Shown here: positions 45,308 to 56,059 of the stretch, piece after piece | Layout of the letters: the number at the start of each line of letters is the position of its first letter | Position numbering within the stretch: the stretch's first letter is position 1 | Assembly (NCBI RefSeq): GCF_030409635.1 | Contig: NZ_JAUFQF010000004.1 | Location: forward strand, 2,700,241 to 2,764,240 | Length of the DNA: 64,000 bases | Direction: 5' to 3' | Source: Vibrio agarivorans | GTDB taxonomy: Bacteria > Pseudomonadota > Gammaproteobacteria > Enterobacterales > Vibrionaceae | Program-made: the position numbers and the translations under genes | The notes under the pieces: model-generated | Databases searched by the model: none | What the model was told of the DNA's origin: nothing | Seen by the model: only the letters and a program-made list of their open reading frames with translations

Positions 45308-46084
45308 ATGAGCTTATTCTTTCGCGCAGCAGCACTAACACTTTTAATGCTGACTCGCGCTCCGGCATTTGCCGCGCTGCCCACTACTCCAAACAATGAC
45401 AATACCAAACAAAGCAATAGCCAAGGTGAGGTATGTTCTAAAAAATTCAAACACAGTCTGAGCGGCCTCTATGGCATTCCGAACCACGATGTCACCCCAC
45501 TGCAGCCATACTCTGACTTTGATGTGCTTTACAGCAAAGCGCACCAAGCTCAATCAGAGCTAGAAACGCTCTGTAAGAGTACGGCACTACTGACTTCATC
45601 AGAAGCCTATTTCGCAGGTGTGAAGTCTCAACACCGCGCTCAAGATAAGATTGCTTATGAGCTCGATGGAAAAGTAGAGCGAATTACCGACCTGGCTCGA
45701 GCAACGATTGTCGCTCATGATATCGAAAGCCTAATGGATGTTTACGAAGCGCTTGAGCGCGAGGCGACCGTTGTCAAAGTGAAAAACCGCTTTAAGAAGC
45801 CAACCGCTTCTGGCTATCGCGATTTGAATGTTCTAGTACAGTTACCAAAAACAGACATCATCGCCGAAGTTCAACTGCACCTTAGTGCCATTGCTGATGT
45901 CAAAAACGGACCTGAGCATGATATTTATGAGCAGGTACAGAAAATCGAGCGTTTAGTTGCCAGTGAAGACCGAGAGCTCACTGAACTAGAGAGCCGTCAA
46001 ATGAAGCGATTAAGGTATCAATCTAAGGATCTCTATCAAGCAGCGTGGCAGCCGTATGTTACAACTCACCTTGCCGCTGCATAA
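45308..46084 (+). CDS. relV: Small alarmone ((p)ppGpp) synthetase RelV
   Basis: Start at ATG 45308 with AGGAG seven bases upstream gives 258 aa, the published RelV length. The synthetase residues defined for V. cholerae RelV fall at the same spacing: Lys in AGVKSQHRA, Asp and Arg in ITDLARATIV, Leu 21 residues after that Asp, and Glu in IIAEVQLHL. There is no HD hydrolase domain, so it only makes (p)ppGpp. RelV supplies alarmone during glucose or fatty-acid starvation, apart from RelA and SpoT. The first 22 residues (SLFFRAAALTLLMLTRAPAF) look like a signal peptide, odd for a cytosolic GTP-using enzyme. Confidence 0.92.
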   Translation: MSLFFRAAALTLLMLTRAPAFAALPTTPNNDNTKQSNSQGEVCSKKFKHSLSGLYGIPNHDVTPLQPYSDFDVLYSKAHQAQSELETLCKSTALLTSSEAYFAGVKSQHRAQDKIAYELDGKVERITDLARATIVAHDIESLMDVYEALEREATVVKVKNRFKKPTASGYRDLNVLVQLPKTDIIAEVQLHLSAIADVKNGPEHDIYEQVQKIERLVASEDRELTELESRQMKRLRYQSKDLYQAAWQPYVTTHLAAA

Positions 46085-46101
46085 CAAATGTCTGACAAAA
46101 G

Positions 46102-46130
46102 AAAAGAGCTCACAAAGGTGAGCTCTTTTT
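46102..46130. terminator. Bidirectional terminator after relV
   Basis: Stem AAAAGAGCTCAC/GTGAGCTCTTTT, loop AAAG, T-run on plus and A-run on minus. It serves relV and the converging small gene. Confidence 0.9.
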
Positions 46131-46181
46131 GTTTATTGGCTTTGCTGACGGGGGGAGTGGTCAGCAAAGCAGGATCAAACG

Positions 46182-46415
46182 TTAAATTGGGAACGCTTGA
46201 TCGAAGTTTTTACGAATGAACAGCGCATGGCAGTAGCTCTGAAAACCAAAGCTGCAATACACCGGTTCTTCAAACTCCTCACACCAACGAATCCAAACAT
46301 TTGTCTCAGACTCATTGTGTGCAACTGTGCCGTCCCATAAAAGGGAGTCACGCTTTTCTTGCGTAGGCGTGTAAGACACACCTAGCTGTTCGAGTGCAGT
46401 AAAAAACTTTTCCAC
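46182..46415 (-). CDS. Small uncharacterised protein
   Basis: 77 aa from a GTG start with AAGG seven bases upstream (a TTG one codon earlier is possible). Soluble, with Trp/Cys-rich segments (NVWIRWCEEFEEPVYCSFGF). No motif I recognise; a reader in another frame overlaps but has no RBS. It converges on relV at a shared terminator and probably has its own promoter in the 46420-46620 gap. Confidence 0.65.
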   Translation of the reverse strand: MEKFFTALEQLGVSYTPTQEKRDSLLWDGTVAHNESETNVWIRWCEEFEEPVYCSFGFQSYCHALFIRKNFDQAFPI

Positions 46416-46630
46416 CAACTTACCTTTTATATCTTTCGTTTGTCATTTGTCACGTAGGTCTTTGAACAAGAACGGATATTCAGAAACGCATTATGACCAA
46501 GTAATGATACGAGGTTTTAAGCAGCGTTTCTGCTACCTCGATCACTCATTTGTATTATAATAAAACAAATCAGCAATGCCAATCCCATCATTACTTTTAA
46601 CAAAAGCGCTCTCTTATGTAAACTAAGTGT

Positions 46631-47098
46631 TTATTTAAGGCGTTTTTCCATCACAAAATTTCTCAAGTGTTGCGATCTTACTTCCACCAGCTGTTCCTTT
46701 ACAACGACAAAGCCCATACGCTCATAAAAAGGACGCGCAGTGATGCTAACGTGTGAGTAGAGTCGTGAAATTCCACGCTTCTTGGCTTGTTGTTCAACAT
46801 GAACCATTAGTGCTCTACCCACTCCCTTTGACTGAAATAGATGATGGCAAAAGAAATGGTCAATTAAACCATCTTGTTGGAGATCAGCATAACCCACCGG
46901 TTTACCATCAATTTTAGCGATAAAAGGCTTAATAGCTTCCATCTTATTAAGCCATCTCTTTGGGTCAATGTTAGCAGGTGCCCACGCTGCCACTTGAACT
47001 AACGAATAATCACGAATATTGATATGACGGATGGTGTGAAAATAGATACCCCAAAGATCGTTTGCATTATCTGAGCAGTAATCATTTAATCGAATCAT
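46631..47098 (-). CDS. GNAT family N-acetyltransferase
   Basis: Start at ATG 47098 with GGGGGAG nine bases upstream; 155 aa. Fold marks are DHFFCHHLFQSKGVGRALMVHVEQ, with the acetyl-CoA pyrophosphate loop Q/R-x-x-G-x-G/A (SKGVGRAL, about residue 85) and the C-terminal strand RPFYERMGFVVVK typical of the family. The acceptor (amine, peptide, antibiotic or tRNA) cannot be predicted. It lies just after pheT on the same strand but a terminator separates them. Confidence 0.85.
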   Translation of the reverse strand: MIRLNDYCSDNANDLWGIYFHTIRHINIRDYSLVQVAAWAPANIDPKRWLNKMEAIKPFIAKIDGKPVGYADLQQDGLIDHFFCHHLFQSKGVGRALMVHVEQQAKKRGISRLYSHVSITARPFYERMGFVVVKEQLVEVRSQHLRNFVMEKRLK

Positions 47099-47116
47099 AT
47101 TATTTTCTCCCCCAAT

Positions 47117-47153
47117 AAACAAAGAGGCCCTCTGCAAACGCATAAGGGCCTCT
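47117..47153 (-). terminator. Terminator of the pheST operon
   Basis: On the minus strand AGAGGCCCT/AGGGCCTCT, 13-base loop, then TTTGTTT, about 25 bases after the pheT stop. Confidence 0.85.
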
Positions 47154-47177
47154 CAAAGATTAACTACTGTAAGTTAA

Positions 47178-49583
47178 TTAGTCACGTAGCGAAGCACCAA
47201 ACTTCTCAGAGACGTGAGCAACGATAGCGTCAACCGCGCCAGCGATGTCTGCATCTTCTAGCGTGCGCTCAACTGACTGTAGTGTCAGGGCGATTGCTAG
47301 GCTCTTCTTACCTTCTTCAACGCCTTTACCTACGTAAACGTCGAACAGTTTCGCATCTTTCAGGAACTCACCACCTTGCTCTAGACACGCTGCAACGATG
47401 TCGCCAGAAGCCACAGCTTCATCAACAACTACCGCGATGTCACGACGGTTAGATGGGAACTTAGAAAGCTGAACCGCTTCTGGGATCACTTTCGTGTTGA
47501 TTGCAGACCACTCTACTTCGAATACGATAGTACGACCGTTAAGACCGAACTTACGCTCGAGTTCTGGGTGAACAGTACCAATCACACCAACTTGCTTGCC
47601 ATCAACAATGATTGCCGCAGATTGACCCGGGTGAAGGGCTGGGTTTGCCGCTTTATCTTCTGCAGATAGTGCAGCAAAAGAGTATGCTTTTTCGTTCGCA
47701 GACAGCTCAAGAACTGCTTCTAGATCGCCTTTCAGATCGAAGAAATCTACTGTGTTTGTCTCGATATCCCAGTGCTCTTCACTGCGAGTACCAGCGATAA
47801 CACCTGCAAGCATAGGCTCTTGACGCATACCATTTTCAGCTGACTCACAAGGGATGAAACGTAGGCCGTATTCGAATAGACGAACACGAGGCTGTTGACG
47901 TTTCTGGTTGTGAACCACTGTGTTTAGTAGACCTTGGATAAGACCTAGACGCATTGCTGACATATCCGCTGAGATTGGGAATGGCAGGATTAGCGGCTCA
48001 ACACCTGGAACAACCAGCTTCTGCTGCTCTGGTTCAACGAAGCTGTATGTAATGGCTTCTTGGTAACCACGGTCAACAAGTAGGTTGCGAACACGCTTAA
48101 GTGGAAGATCCGCTTCAACGTGGTTGTGCATCTTAAGTGCTGCAGCTGGGTGCTGGTTAGGGATGTTGTCGTAACCGTAGATACGGCCAACTTCTTCAAT
48201 TAGGTCTTGCTCGATTGCGATATCAAAACGCCATGTTGGTGCTGTCGCAGTCCAACCTGCGTCTGTAGTCTCTACAGTTAGGCCAAGACGCTCTAGAATT
48301 TCAACAACATCGCTATCAGCAATGTGGTGGCCTAGTAGGCTGTCTAGCTTAGTGCGACGTAGTGATACTGTGTTTGCTTTTGGTAGGTCAGCTTCTGACT
48401 CTACTGCAACAACAGGGGCTACTTCACCGCCACAGATCTCAACAAGAAGTTCTGTTGCACGCTCCATTGCGCTCGTTTGTAGTGCGAAATCCACACCACG
48501 CTCAAAACGCATTGAAGAATCAGTGTGTAGACCATAGCTACGAGCGCGGCCACGGATGTGGTCTGGAGCGAAGAATGCACACTCAAGTAGTACGTCTTTC
48601 GTCTCAGTTGTTACACCAGACTCTTCACCACCAAAGATACCTGCTATAGCAAGTGCTTTGTTGTGATCTGCTACAACGAGAGTATCGGCGTTTAGTTCTG
48701 CTTCGTTGCCATCTAGCAGCGTCAGTTTTTCACCCTGCTCTGCCAGACGAACCACGATACCACCTTCGATCTTCGCGAGATCGAATGCGTGCATTGGTTG
48801 ACCTTGCTCTAGAAGAACGTAGTTAGTGATGTCAACTACTGGGTCGATTGAGCGAATACCACAACGGCGCAGTTTCTCTTGCATCCATAGCGGTGTTTCA
48901 GCTTGAACGTTTACGTTCTTAACCACACGACCTAGGTAACGTGGACATGCTGCTGGTGCTTTCACTTCGATAGATACTGCGTCTTCGATAGTGTTTGCAA
49001 CCGCTTCAACTGATGGCTCTGTGACGTCAGCACGGTTTAGAACGCCAACTTCACGAGCTAAACCACGGATGCTGAAACAATCAGCGCGGTTTGCTGTTAG
49101 GTCTACGTCTACAGTTACATCGTCAAGACCTAGGAATTCGCGGAAATCAGTGCCGATTGCTGCGTCTTCTGCTAGTTCCATGATGCCATCAGATTCAACA
49201 TCGATACCTAGTTCAGAGAATGAACACAGCATGCCGTGTGATGGTTGACCACGTAGTTTTGCTTTTTTAATTTTGAAATCGCCTGGCAGAACAGCACCAA
49301 CAGTCGCAACCGCAACCTTGATACCTAGGCGGCAGTTTGATGCGCCACAAACGATGTCTAGTAGTTCTTCAGCGCCAACATCTACTTTAGTGACACGTAG
49401 TTTGTCAGCGTCTGGGTGTTGACCACACTCAACCACTTTACCTACTTTAACGCCAGTGAAAGAACCAGCAACAGGTAGTACGTCGTCTACTTCTAGACCC
49501 GCCATTGTGATTTGGTGTGTAAGTTCGTCAGTCGATACCGCAGGGCTTACCCACTCACGAAGCCAAGATTCGCTAAATTTCAT
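47178..49583 (-). CDS. pheT: Phenylalanyl-tRNA synthetase beta subunit
   Basis: 801 aa, the usual size. The N-terminal tRNA-binding (OB) domain spans about residues 40-150 ([21 protein letters not shown]). It is followed by B3/B4 editing domains with the hydrolytic site region ([11 protein letters not shown]), B5 and a C-terminal anticodon-binding ferredoxin fold ([20 protein letters not shown]). With PheS it forms the alpha2beta2 enzyme that charges tRNA-Phe and removes mischarged tyrosine. It follows pheS by 18 bases. Confidence 0.97.
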   Translation of the reverse strand: MKFSESWLREWVSPAVSTDELTHQITMAGLEVDDVLPVAGSFTGVKVGKVVECGQHPDADKLRVTKVDVGAEELLDIVCGASNCRLGIKVAVATVGAVLPGDFKIKKAKLRGQPSHGMLCSFSELGIDVESDGIMELAEDAAIGTDFREFLGLDDVTVDVDLTANRADCFSIRGLAREVGVLNRADVTEPSVEAVANTIEDAVSIEVKAPAACPRYLGRVVKNVNVQAETPLWMQEKLRRCGIRSIDPVVDITNYVLLEQGQPMHAFDLAKIEGGIVVRLAEQGEKLTLLDGNEAELNADTLVVADHNKALAIAGIFGGEESGVTTETKDVLLECAFFAPDHIRGRARSYGLHTDSSMRFERGVDFALQTSAMERATELLVEICGGEVAPVVAVESEADLPKANTVSLRRTKLDSLLGHHIADSDVVEILERLGLTVETTDAGWTATAPTWRFDIAIEQDLIEEVGRIYGYDNIPNQHPAAALKMHNHVEADLPLKRVRNLLVDRGYQEAITYSFVEPEQQKLVVPGVEPLILPFPISADMSAMRLGLIQGLLNTVVHNQKRQQPRVRLFEYGLRFIPCESAENGMRQEPMLAGVIAGTRSEEHWDIETNTVDFFDLKGDLEAVLELSANEKAYSFAALSAEDKAANPALHPGQSAAIIVDGKQVGVIGTVHPELERKFGLNGRTIVFEVEWSAINTKVIPEAVQLSKFPSNRRDIAVVVDEAVASGDIVAACLEQGGEFLKDAKLFDVYVGKGVEEGKKSLAIALTLQSVERTLEDADIAGAVDAIVAHVSEKFGASLRD

Positions 49584-49601
49584 AGTGATGTATCCCCTGG
49601 A

Positions 49602-50600
<999 letters not shown>

Positions 50601-50810
50601 CTATATCCACATGCAATGGACATAAGTGGTAGTGTTCATTAGTTCCAATTATCAATCGCTCGACACTGAATAACTAACGTTTCCAACAATGACCCCTTTC
50701 GGTTTCAAAGCGGATTTCCGGTTTTTCAAGTAGCTGTACATAGTAGCGAAAGACGTCTAGAAATCCAATGTCAATTCGGTTAAAAGCGCACCACAAAAGC
50801 ACTTATCCAT

Positions 50811-50838
50811 AAAAAAAGCCCGAGAATTGTCTCGGGCT
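50811..50838 (-). terminator. Terminator between the His-rich protein gene and pheS
   Basis: On the minus strand GAGCCCGAG/CTCGGGCTT with a six-base loop and a seven-base T-run. It belongs to the upstream gene at 50899-52533 and isolates pheS. Confidence 0.92.
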
Positions 50839-50898
50839 CAATGGAATTGTTTTTATTAACGATGATTCGTCTAGATCAAGAACAAGTTCCAGCTGAAT

Positions 50899-52533
50899 TT
50901 AATTCAGGGAAACCTTGTAGATGTCAATACCCGTATCATCGTAAGGATCCACGGCGCCAACACCGTATATTCCCCTTCCATCTTGGATACGAATGTCTTC
51001 AACGGCACAACCTTCAAACCCTGTACCAAAGGTATGACTGAAAGTTTGTCCGCTGGTAAACGTTTGTGCATCCATGTTTGATTGATTCGATAGCAATGTA
51101 TACACACCATTTAACGCTTCATTATCACAAAGTGCGAATCGAATTTTTACCAAGCCAACTTCAACGTCGGAGCTCGTACCTCTCTCCTCAATCACCAAGG
51201 TTTTTCCCTCTACCGGACATGCTGCTCGGTAACCATTATCACGAATACCAATCACAAAATCACCGCCGACACCAAGAGCCAGATATTGGTCATCTGTTGT
51301 ACTGAAGGCATTCTCTTTTGTGGTATTGAATACACCAATATCAGCCGGGTCTAGCGTGCCTTCACGCCATGTTAATGCAGCTTCACTCAGGTCACATCCA
51401 AGCTGCTCCGGGGGCGTTTCACCAATTAGGCAATTCTTCGCACCAGCGCTATTTTCCGGGTAGTAGCTTAAACAACTCTCCTCTCGCGAATTACTCGCAA
51501 CCTCTGTCGCAACAAAGGATCTAAGTAGTACTTTATTACTCCCAATAACCCCATCCTTGCTGATATAAATGGGTGTATAAAAGTCATCAGCGGTATAGAT
51601 AAAGCTCTTGGTAATAAAACCATCTTCAATGACATCTCCCGATTGCTCTTCGGTTGGCAAATAGTTCAAATTACCGGATATGCGCAAGAACAAGTTTGGT
51701 GCTGCCACTTCATTATCTTGATTGCAGTGCTCGGAATGGTGCCAATGGTGGTGTCTAAAGAAACTGTATTTGTGACCATGGTGTTTGTGTTCATGCTTAC
51801 AATGTCCGTAACCTTTACCCTTTTTCTTTTTCGAGTAGTGATCATCATCGTCATCCCAGCCTTTAAACATCCAGCTAGAGTAACTGTATTGTGACTTACT
51901 CCAATGACCCCAGCTAAACTTATACCAGTGAGATTTCATCTTCTTCAGCAGGTGATACCACCCTCCATGATACCCATCATTATTGTTGCTGCTTGGCTTC
52001 ACCTGACGATACTTAACTTCATACGAATAAGTTGCCCCAGGTACCGTTGGAACAAATGTCCTCAAGCGATAGGTCGCTGTTTTTTCATCTTGTATACAAG
52101 TGTCGAGCTCGAGGTTGAGCACGCTACCTTCTGTGTTTGTGGAGGAGAAATTACTTAGAGGTTCTTCTTCCGGCAGCGCTTCACATGCCACATCATCAAG
52201 GAGATATGCGAGCGCCTCTTGTCTACCTTGTTCAGTATCAATGTTCGGTTGAGCCTCCCATTCGGTTTGGTACATTTGATAGATCGCTTCAAATGTCCAA
52301 CGCACATCACTGACTAACGCCTGCCCCTCTTGATAGCGGGTCATAATGTCGTTGGGTAAGAACACCGGGTACAGGTCATCGTTAGGCAAAAACGTAATGC
52401 CTGTTTTATCAATTTGGCCCCAAGCCGGGGGCATACTACTGTCTACATATCCCATATAATAGGGTTCTTGCGCCTGGGTGCCATGTGCTGCCAGTGACAA
52501 TGCAGCGGTTAATCCCATATATACAGCTCTCAT
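50899..52533 (-). CDS. Large exported protein with a His/Lys/aromatic-rich insert
   Basis: A 544-aa precursor with signal peptide to about residue 21 (AAHGTQAQ). Residues about 190-275 form an exceptional low-complexity block: GYHGGWYHLLKKMKSHWYKF at its start, a run of five Asp, a Lys cluster, then an alternating His-Lys stretch (HCKHEHKHHGHKY) and HHHWHHSEHC. Around it are beta-rich regions with several Cys (at least ten, possibly in disulfides). The insert could bind Zn, Cu, Ni or heme, or a polyanion. The flanking parts match no family I recognise. It has its own terminator and lies upstream of pheS. Function unknown. Confidence 0.8.
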   Translation of the reverse strand: MRAVYMGLTAALSLAAHGTQAQEPYYMGYVDSSMPPAWGQIDKTGITFLPNDDLYPVFLPNDIMTRYQEGQALVSDVRWTFEAIYQMYQTEWEAQPNIDTEQGRQEALAYLLDDVACEALPEEEPLSNFSSTNTEGSVLNLELDTCIQDEKTATYRLRTFVPTVPGATYSYEVKYRQVKPSSNNNDGYHGGWYHLLKKMKSHWYKFSWGHWSKSQYSYSSWMFKGWDDDDDHYSKKKKGKGYGHCKHEHKHHGHKYSFFRHHHWHHSEHCNQDNEVAAPNLFLRISGNLNYLPTEEQSGDVIEDGFITKSFIYTADDFYTPIYISKDGVIGSNKVLLRSFVATEVASNSREESCLSYYPENSAGAKNCLIGETPPEQLGCDLSEAALTWREGTLDPADIGVFNTTKENAFSTTDDQYLALGVGGDFVIGIRDNGYRAACPVEGKTLVIEERGTSSDVEVGLVKIRFALCDNEALNGVYTLLSNQSNMDAQTFTSGQTFSHTFGTGFEGCAVEDIRIQDGRGIYGVGAVDPYDDTGIDIYKVSLN

Positions 52534-52785
52534 TTCAACACTCCTTTTGACCTCGACTTAAATTGAGTCGAACAAAGCCTACTTATGCTTATTCTTTGGA
52601 GATTCTTAATGAAACATCATTAAATTCCACTAAAAAGCCAATATTAAGCCTGATTTCAGCATGAGTAAGTCACAAGTGATTAAAAAAGCATGAGAGAAGG
52701 GTAATGTGTAACGAGTGCAAAGAGGGTTTAAGTCTGATTTGCCTGTTTTGACTAAACAAGCGAAAAAAAGACAAGTTAAAAACGC
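52534..52785. other. Gap upstream of the His-rich protein gene
   Basis: Promoter region of the His-rich gene on the minus strand and the downstream flank of the tRNA cluster. ORF-like reads here are short and lack RBS; no supported gene. Confidence 0.45.
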
Positions 52786-52815
52786 AAAAGGCCCGCTCAA
52801 ATGAGCGGGCCTTTT
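52786..52815. terminator. Terminator of the tRNA cluster
   Basis: A 14-base near-perfect stem AAAAGGCCCGCTCA/TGAGCGGGCCTTTT, with T-run on both strands, just after the last tRNA-Gly. Confidence 0.9.
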
Positions 52816-52822
52816 GACTATT

Positions 52823-52898
52823 TGGAGCGACACACGAGGTTCGAACTCGTGACCTCAACCTTGGCAAGGTTGCGCTCTACCAACTGAGCTAGTGTCGC
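52823..52898 (-). tRNA. tRNA-Gly (GCC), distal copy
   Basis: 76 nt, acceptor GCGACAC/GTGTCGC, anticodon loop TTGCCAA (GCC, glycine), T-arm CGAGTTCGAACCTCG, encoded CCA at 52823-52825. Identical in sequence to the copy at 53098-53173. Confidence 0.97.
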
Positions 52899-52935
52899 AT
52901 AATGCAGTGAATCAACTTCACAACATATTATAAGA

Positions 52936-53022
52936 TGGTGCCCCGGGCCGGACTTGAACCGGCACAACGCGAACGTCGAGGGATTTTAAATCCCTTGTGT
53001 CTACCAATTCCACCACCAGGGC
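52936..53022 (-). tRNA. tRNA-Leu (UAA)
   Basis: 87 nt class II tRNA with a long variable arm, acceptor GCCCTGG/CCGGGGC, anticodon loop TTTAAAA (TAA, leucine) and encoded CCA at 52936-52938. Confidence 0.97.
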
Positions 53023-53097
53023 ACGCAAAACTTGGTTTTGCGATGGTTGACACCATCCTTGATATCGACCCTTTAAGGAATCGCTATCACAAAAATT

Positions 53098-53173
53098 TGG
53101 AGCGACACACGAGGTTCGAACTCGTGACCTCAACCTTGGCAAGGTTGCGCTCTACCAACTGAGCTAGTGTCGC
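53098..53173 (-). tRNA. tRNA-Gly (GCC), proximal copy
   Basis: 76 nt, same sequence as 52823-52898; anticodon GCC. Only four bases separate it from tRNA-Cys. Confidence 0.97.
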
Positions 53174-53176
53174 AAA

Positions 53177-53250
53177 TGGAGGCGCGTCCCGGAGTCGAAC
53201 CGAGGTCCACGGATTTGCAATCCGCTGCATAGCCACTCTGCCAACACGCC
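53177..53250 (-). tRNA. tRNA-Cys (GCA)
   Basis: 74 nt, acceptor GGCGTGT/ACGCGCC (with a wobble), anticodon loop TTGCAAA (GCA, cysteine), encoded CCA at 53177-53179. First gene of the four-tRNA transcript Cys-Gly-Leu-Gly, which follows pgsA as in other gammaproteobacteria. Confidence 0.97.
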
Positions 53251-53299
53251 TTCAAACCACTTTGAGAAACTTAACTGCTCCTCTTGGGTACGGGATGCA

Positions 53300-53327
53300 T
53301 TTTTACGGAAACCGAGTTTCGAGTCAA
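53300..53327 (-). promoter_or_regulatory. Promoter of the tRNA cluster
   Basis: On the minus strand TTGACT and TAAAAA are 16 bases apart, followed by a GC-rich start region (GCATCCC), typical of stringent tRNA promoters. A terminator upstream separates it from pgsA. Confidence 0.6.
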
Positions 53328-53371
53328 ACGTTTTTTTGTTTTTTTTATTCGTTTGAACAATATCCGCACAA

Positions 53372-53388
53372 AAGTGATAAAAATCACA
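53372..53388 (-). promoter_or_regulatory. CRP/FNR-like palindrome upstream of the tRNA promoter
   Basis: AGTGA-TAAAAA-TCACA, about 45 bp above the -35 box. The spacing fits an activator site, but the role at a tRNA promoter is unproven. Confidence 0.35.
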
Positions 53389-53517
53389 CATTTTGTATAG
53401 AAAGCCCGCAGAACAACGGCATACCACTGAAAAGAGTTACCAGAAAGTCGTTACTACACTCGCCTATCGCCGTAACACCAAGCGTGTAAACTTAGACTTT
53501 CCCCTTACTTGAGGAAT

Positions 53518-53543
53518 AAAAAAAGCGAACCTTTCGGTTCGCT
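53518..53543 (-). terminator. Terminator after pgsA
   Basis: On the minus strand AGCGAACC/GGTTCGCT, loop GAAA, T-run. Confidence 0.9.
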
Positions 53544-53548
53544 CTCTT

Positions 53549-54106
53549 TTACATGTTTTTTTCGTCAAGCAGATCGTCTTTGGCCGCGGCGAGATACTGA
53601 ACCATTGACCAATAAGTTAGAATAGTCGCGACATATAAGGCACCATAACCTAACCAAATCATCCAGTCATCATATCGCCACACTAATACCCATAAGGCGA
53701 ACATCTGCGACACTGTTTTTACCTTGCCGACCCAAGAGACCGCAACGCTGGCACGTTTACCGATTTCTGCCATCCATTCTCTTAGCGCTGAGATGATGAT
53801 CTCACGAGCAATCATAGTGACTGCAGGTATGGTAATCCAAATATTGTGGTAATGCTCGGTAATCAAAATCAGAGCGGCTGCCACGAGGACTTTGTCTGCG
53901 ACTGGGTCAATAAAAGCCCCGAACCGTGAGGTTTGCCCTAACTTGCGCGCCAACATTCCATCTAGCCAATCTGTTACGCCTGCTACAAAGAAAATCATGG
54001 CAGCAGCAAACGGCGCCCAACTGTACGGCAGATAAAACGCTACGATAAAAATAGGTATCAAAAATAGTCGTAGCAATGAAAGAATATTCGGAATGTTTAA
54101 CGGCAT
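53549..54106 (-). CDS. pgsA: CDP-diacylglycerol-glycerol-3-phosphate 3-phosphatidyltransferase
   Basis: 185 aa, integral membrane, with the CDP-alcohol phosphatidyltransferase motif [19 protein letters not shown] then AFIDPVADK (DG..AR...G...D...D). It makes phosphatidylglycerophosphate, the first committed step to phosphatidylglycerol and cardiolipin. Essential or nearly so in enterobacteria. Third gene of varA-uvrC-pgsA, 47 bp after uvrC. Confidence 0.95.
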   Translation of the reverse strand: MPLNIPNILSLLRLFLIPIFIVAFYLPYSWAPFAAAMIFFVAGVTDWLDGMLARKLGQTSRFGAFIDPVADKVLVAAALILITEHYHNIWITIPAVTMIAREIIISALREWMAEIGKRASVAVSWVGKVKTVSQMFALWVLVWRYDDWMIWLGYGALYVATILTYWSMVQYLAAAKDDLLDEKNM

Positions 54107-54153
54107 AATTATACGGCTCTGATCGGTTTCGCGTTTATGTTGCGAGATTTTTG

Positions 54154-56019
54154 CTATTCTTTCAATGCTTGATGAATGTTTTCTGCCAAAGAATAGCTAA
54201 TCCCTGGCACTTTGGCGATTTCTTCAACAGTCGCGCGCTTAAGTTCTTGTAAACCACCCATATATTTTAACAAGGCTTGTCGACGCTTTGGTCCTATGCC
54301 TTCAATATGCTCTAACGCGCTGGTTCGACGTGTTTTTCCACGTTTCGCTCTGTGACCTGCAATTGCATGGTTATGGCTCTCATCACGTATATGCTGCATC
54401 AAGTGCAACGCCGGGGCGTCGGAAGGTAAGTTAAACTCTTCACCATGATCGGTAATGAGTGTCTCCAAGCCGGGCTTACGCGTAACACCTTTTGCGATAC
54501 CCACCAAGGTAGGACGCTTTGGCCAGTCCTCCCAAAACTTATTAATGGTTGAGAGTGCAGCGTTCAATTGCCCTTTGCCACCATCAATAAAAATCACATC
54601 GGGTATCTTGTCCACATCGAGTTGTTTTGAATAACGACGTTCTAACGCCTGCGCCATCGCGGCATAATCATCGCCTCCGGTGATCCCAGTAATATTGTAG
54701 CGACGATACTCTTGCTTCAATGGTCCTTCACGATTAAACACAACGCATGAAGCTATCGTACTCTCACCCATGGTATGGGAAATATCGAAACACTCCATGC
54801 GGGTCAAAGATTCTGTCGCCAACACTTCTTGTAACTCGGTAAAACGCTGGTTAATGGTCATCTTGTGATTGATCTTGGTGGTGATCGCCGTTAACGCATT
54901 AGTATTGGCAAGTTTTAGATAGCGCCCGCGTGTTCCTGTTGGGTTAGATTGGAAATGCACTTTTCTGCCCGCAACTTGACTCACCGCTTGCTGAATCGAC
55001 TCTAACTCATCACTGAGCCCTGCATTAAGCAGTACGCGTGACGGCAGTGTGCGCGCTTCATTGTGTGCTAGGTAATACTGAGTCAAAAAGCTGTCAAAGA
55101 CCTCACTTTTGTCCGTATTTGCAGGGATTTTCGGGTAATGGCTACGACTGCCCAAGATTTTCCCTTGGCGAATCATCAATATGTACACGCACGCCACACC
55201 ACTTTCAATAGCAAAACCCAATACATCCATATCGTCCATGCTATCTTCTGAAACAAACTGCTGCTCTTGGACACGACGTATCGCCTGAATCTGATCGCGA
55301 TAACGAGCGGCATCTTCAAATTTTAACGCCATACTGGCCTTTTCCATTTTTTCCACCAGCAAATTCAGCACTTGCTGATCTTTACCTTGCAGAAAAAGCC
55401 TTAAATCCCCAACTAGTTCATCATAGTCTTCAGTAGAAATGACACTCGATACACAAGGTCCGGCACACCGTCCAATCTGATACATCAAGCAAGGGCGAGT
55501 TCGGTTACTGTAAACCGTGTCTTCGCACTGGCGTACAGGGAAAATTTTCTGCACCAAATGCAAGGTTTCACGCACAGCTCCCGAATCAGGATACGGCCCG
55601 AAGTATTCACCTTTTTTCTTTTTAGCCCCTCTATGGATTGAGACCCTCGGATGCGTGTGACCACTGAGAAAAATATACGGATATGATTTGTCGTCTCGAA
55701 GCAGCACATTGTACTTGGGCAAGTACTGTTTAATGTAATTGTGCTCTAGGATCAGGGCTTCGGTTTCGGTGTGCGTGATCGTCACATCAATTTTCACAAT
55801 ATGACTGACAAGTGCTTTGGTTTTTTCGCTGTCTATTTTCTTGCGGAAGTAACTCGAAAGACGTTTTTTAAGGTCTTTCGCTTTTCCAACATAGATGACC
55901 TCTGAATGCTGGTTATACATTCGGTAAACACCCGGTTGGCTAGTCACCGTTTTCAGGAAAGCAGAGGAATCAAATGGCGTAACGTCGCCAGAAGGTAGTT
56001 GAATGTCGCTGTTTGGCAT
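54154..56019 (-). CDS. uvrC: Excinuclease ABC subunit C
   Basis: 621 aa with the GIY-YIG nuclease (VYRMYN...[14 protein letters not shown], residues about 30-65) for the 3' cut, a Cys cluster ([10 protein letters not shown]), a UVR domain (about 215-245), an RNase H-like nuclease for the 5' cut ([12 protein letters not shown] and FIDGGKGQL) and C-terminal helix-hairpin-helix motifs ([16 protein letters not shown]). Cytosolic nucleotide-excision repair. A terminator lies between varA and this gene, so only part of its transcript may come from varA. Confidence 0.96.
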   Translation of the reverse strand: MPNSDIQLPSGDVTPFDSSAFLKTVTSQPGVYRMYNQHSEVIYVGKAKDLKKRLSSYFRKKIDSEKTKALVSHIVKIDVTITHTETEALILEHNYIKQYLPKYNVLLRDDKSYPYIFLSGHTHPRVSIHRGAKKKKGEYFGPYPDSGAVRETLHLVQKIFPVRQCEDTVYSNRTRPCLMYQIGRCAGPCVSSVISTEDYDELVGDLRLFLQGKDQQVLNLLVEKMEKASMALKFEDAARYRDQIQAIRRVQEQQFVSEDSMDDMDVLGFAIESGVACVYILMIRQGKILGSRSHYPKIPANTDKSEVFDSFLTQYYLAHNEARTLPSRVLLNAGLSDELESIQQAVSQVAGRKVHFQSNPTGTRGRYLKLANTNALTAITTKINHKMTINQRFTELQEVLATESLTRMECFDISHTMGESTIASCVVFNREGPLKQEYRRYNITGITGGDDYAAMAQALERRYSKQLDVDKIPDVIFIDGGKGQLNAALSTINKFWEDWPKRPTLVGIAKGVTRKPGLETLITDHGEEFNLPSDAPALHLMQHIRDESHNHAIAGHRAKRGKTRRTSALEHIEGIGPKRRQALLKYMGGLQELKRATVEEIAKVPGISYSLAENIHQALKE

Positions 56020-56021
56020 AA

Positions 56022-56050
56022 TAAAAAAGACCGCTGAGGTTCAGCGGTCT
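56022..56050 (-). terminator. Terminator between varA and uvrC
   Basis: On the minus strand AGACCGCTGA/TCAGCGGTCT with loop ACC and a six-base T-run, immediately upstream of uvrC. It likely uncouples uvrC from varA. Confidence 0.85.
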
Positions 56051-56059
56051 GTTGTCATC

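Noticed and set aside
46175..46381. Overlapping minus-strand ORF in another frame near relV
   Set aside because: No RBS and weaker coding character than the frame annotated at 46182-46415.
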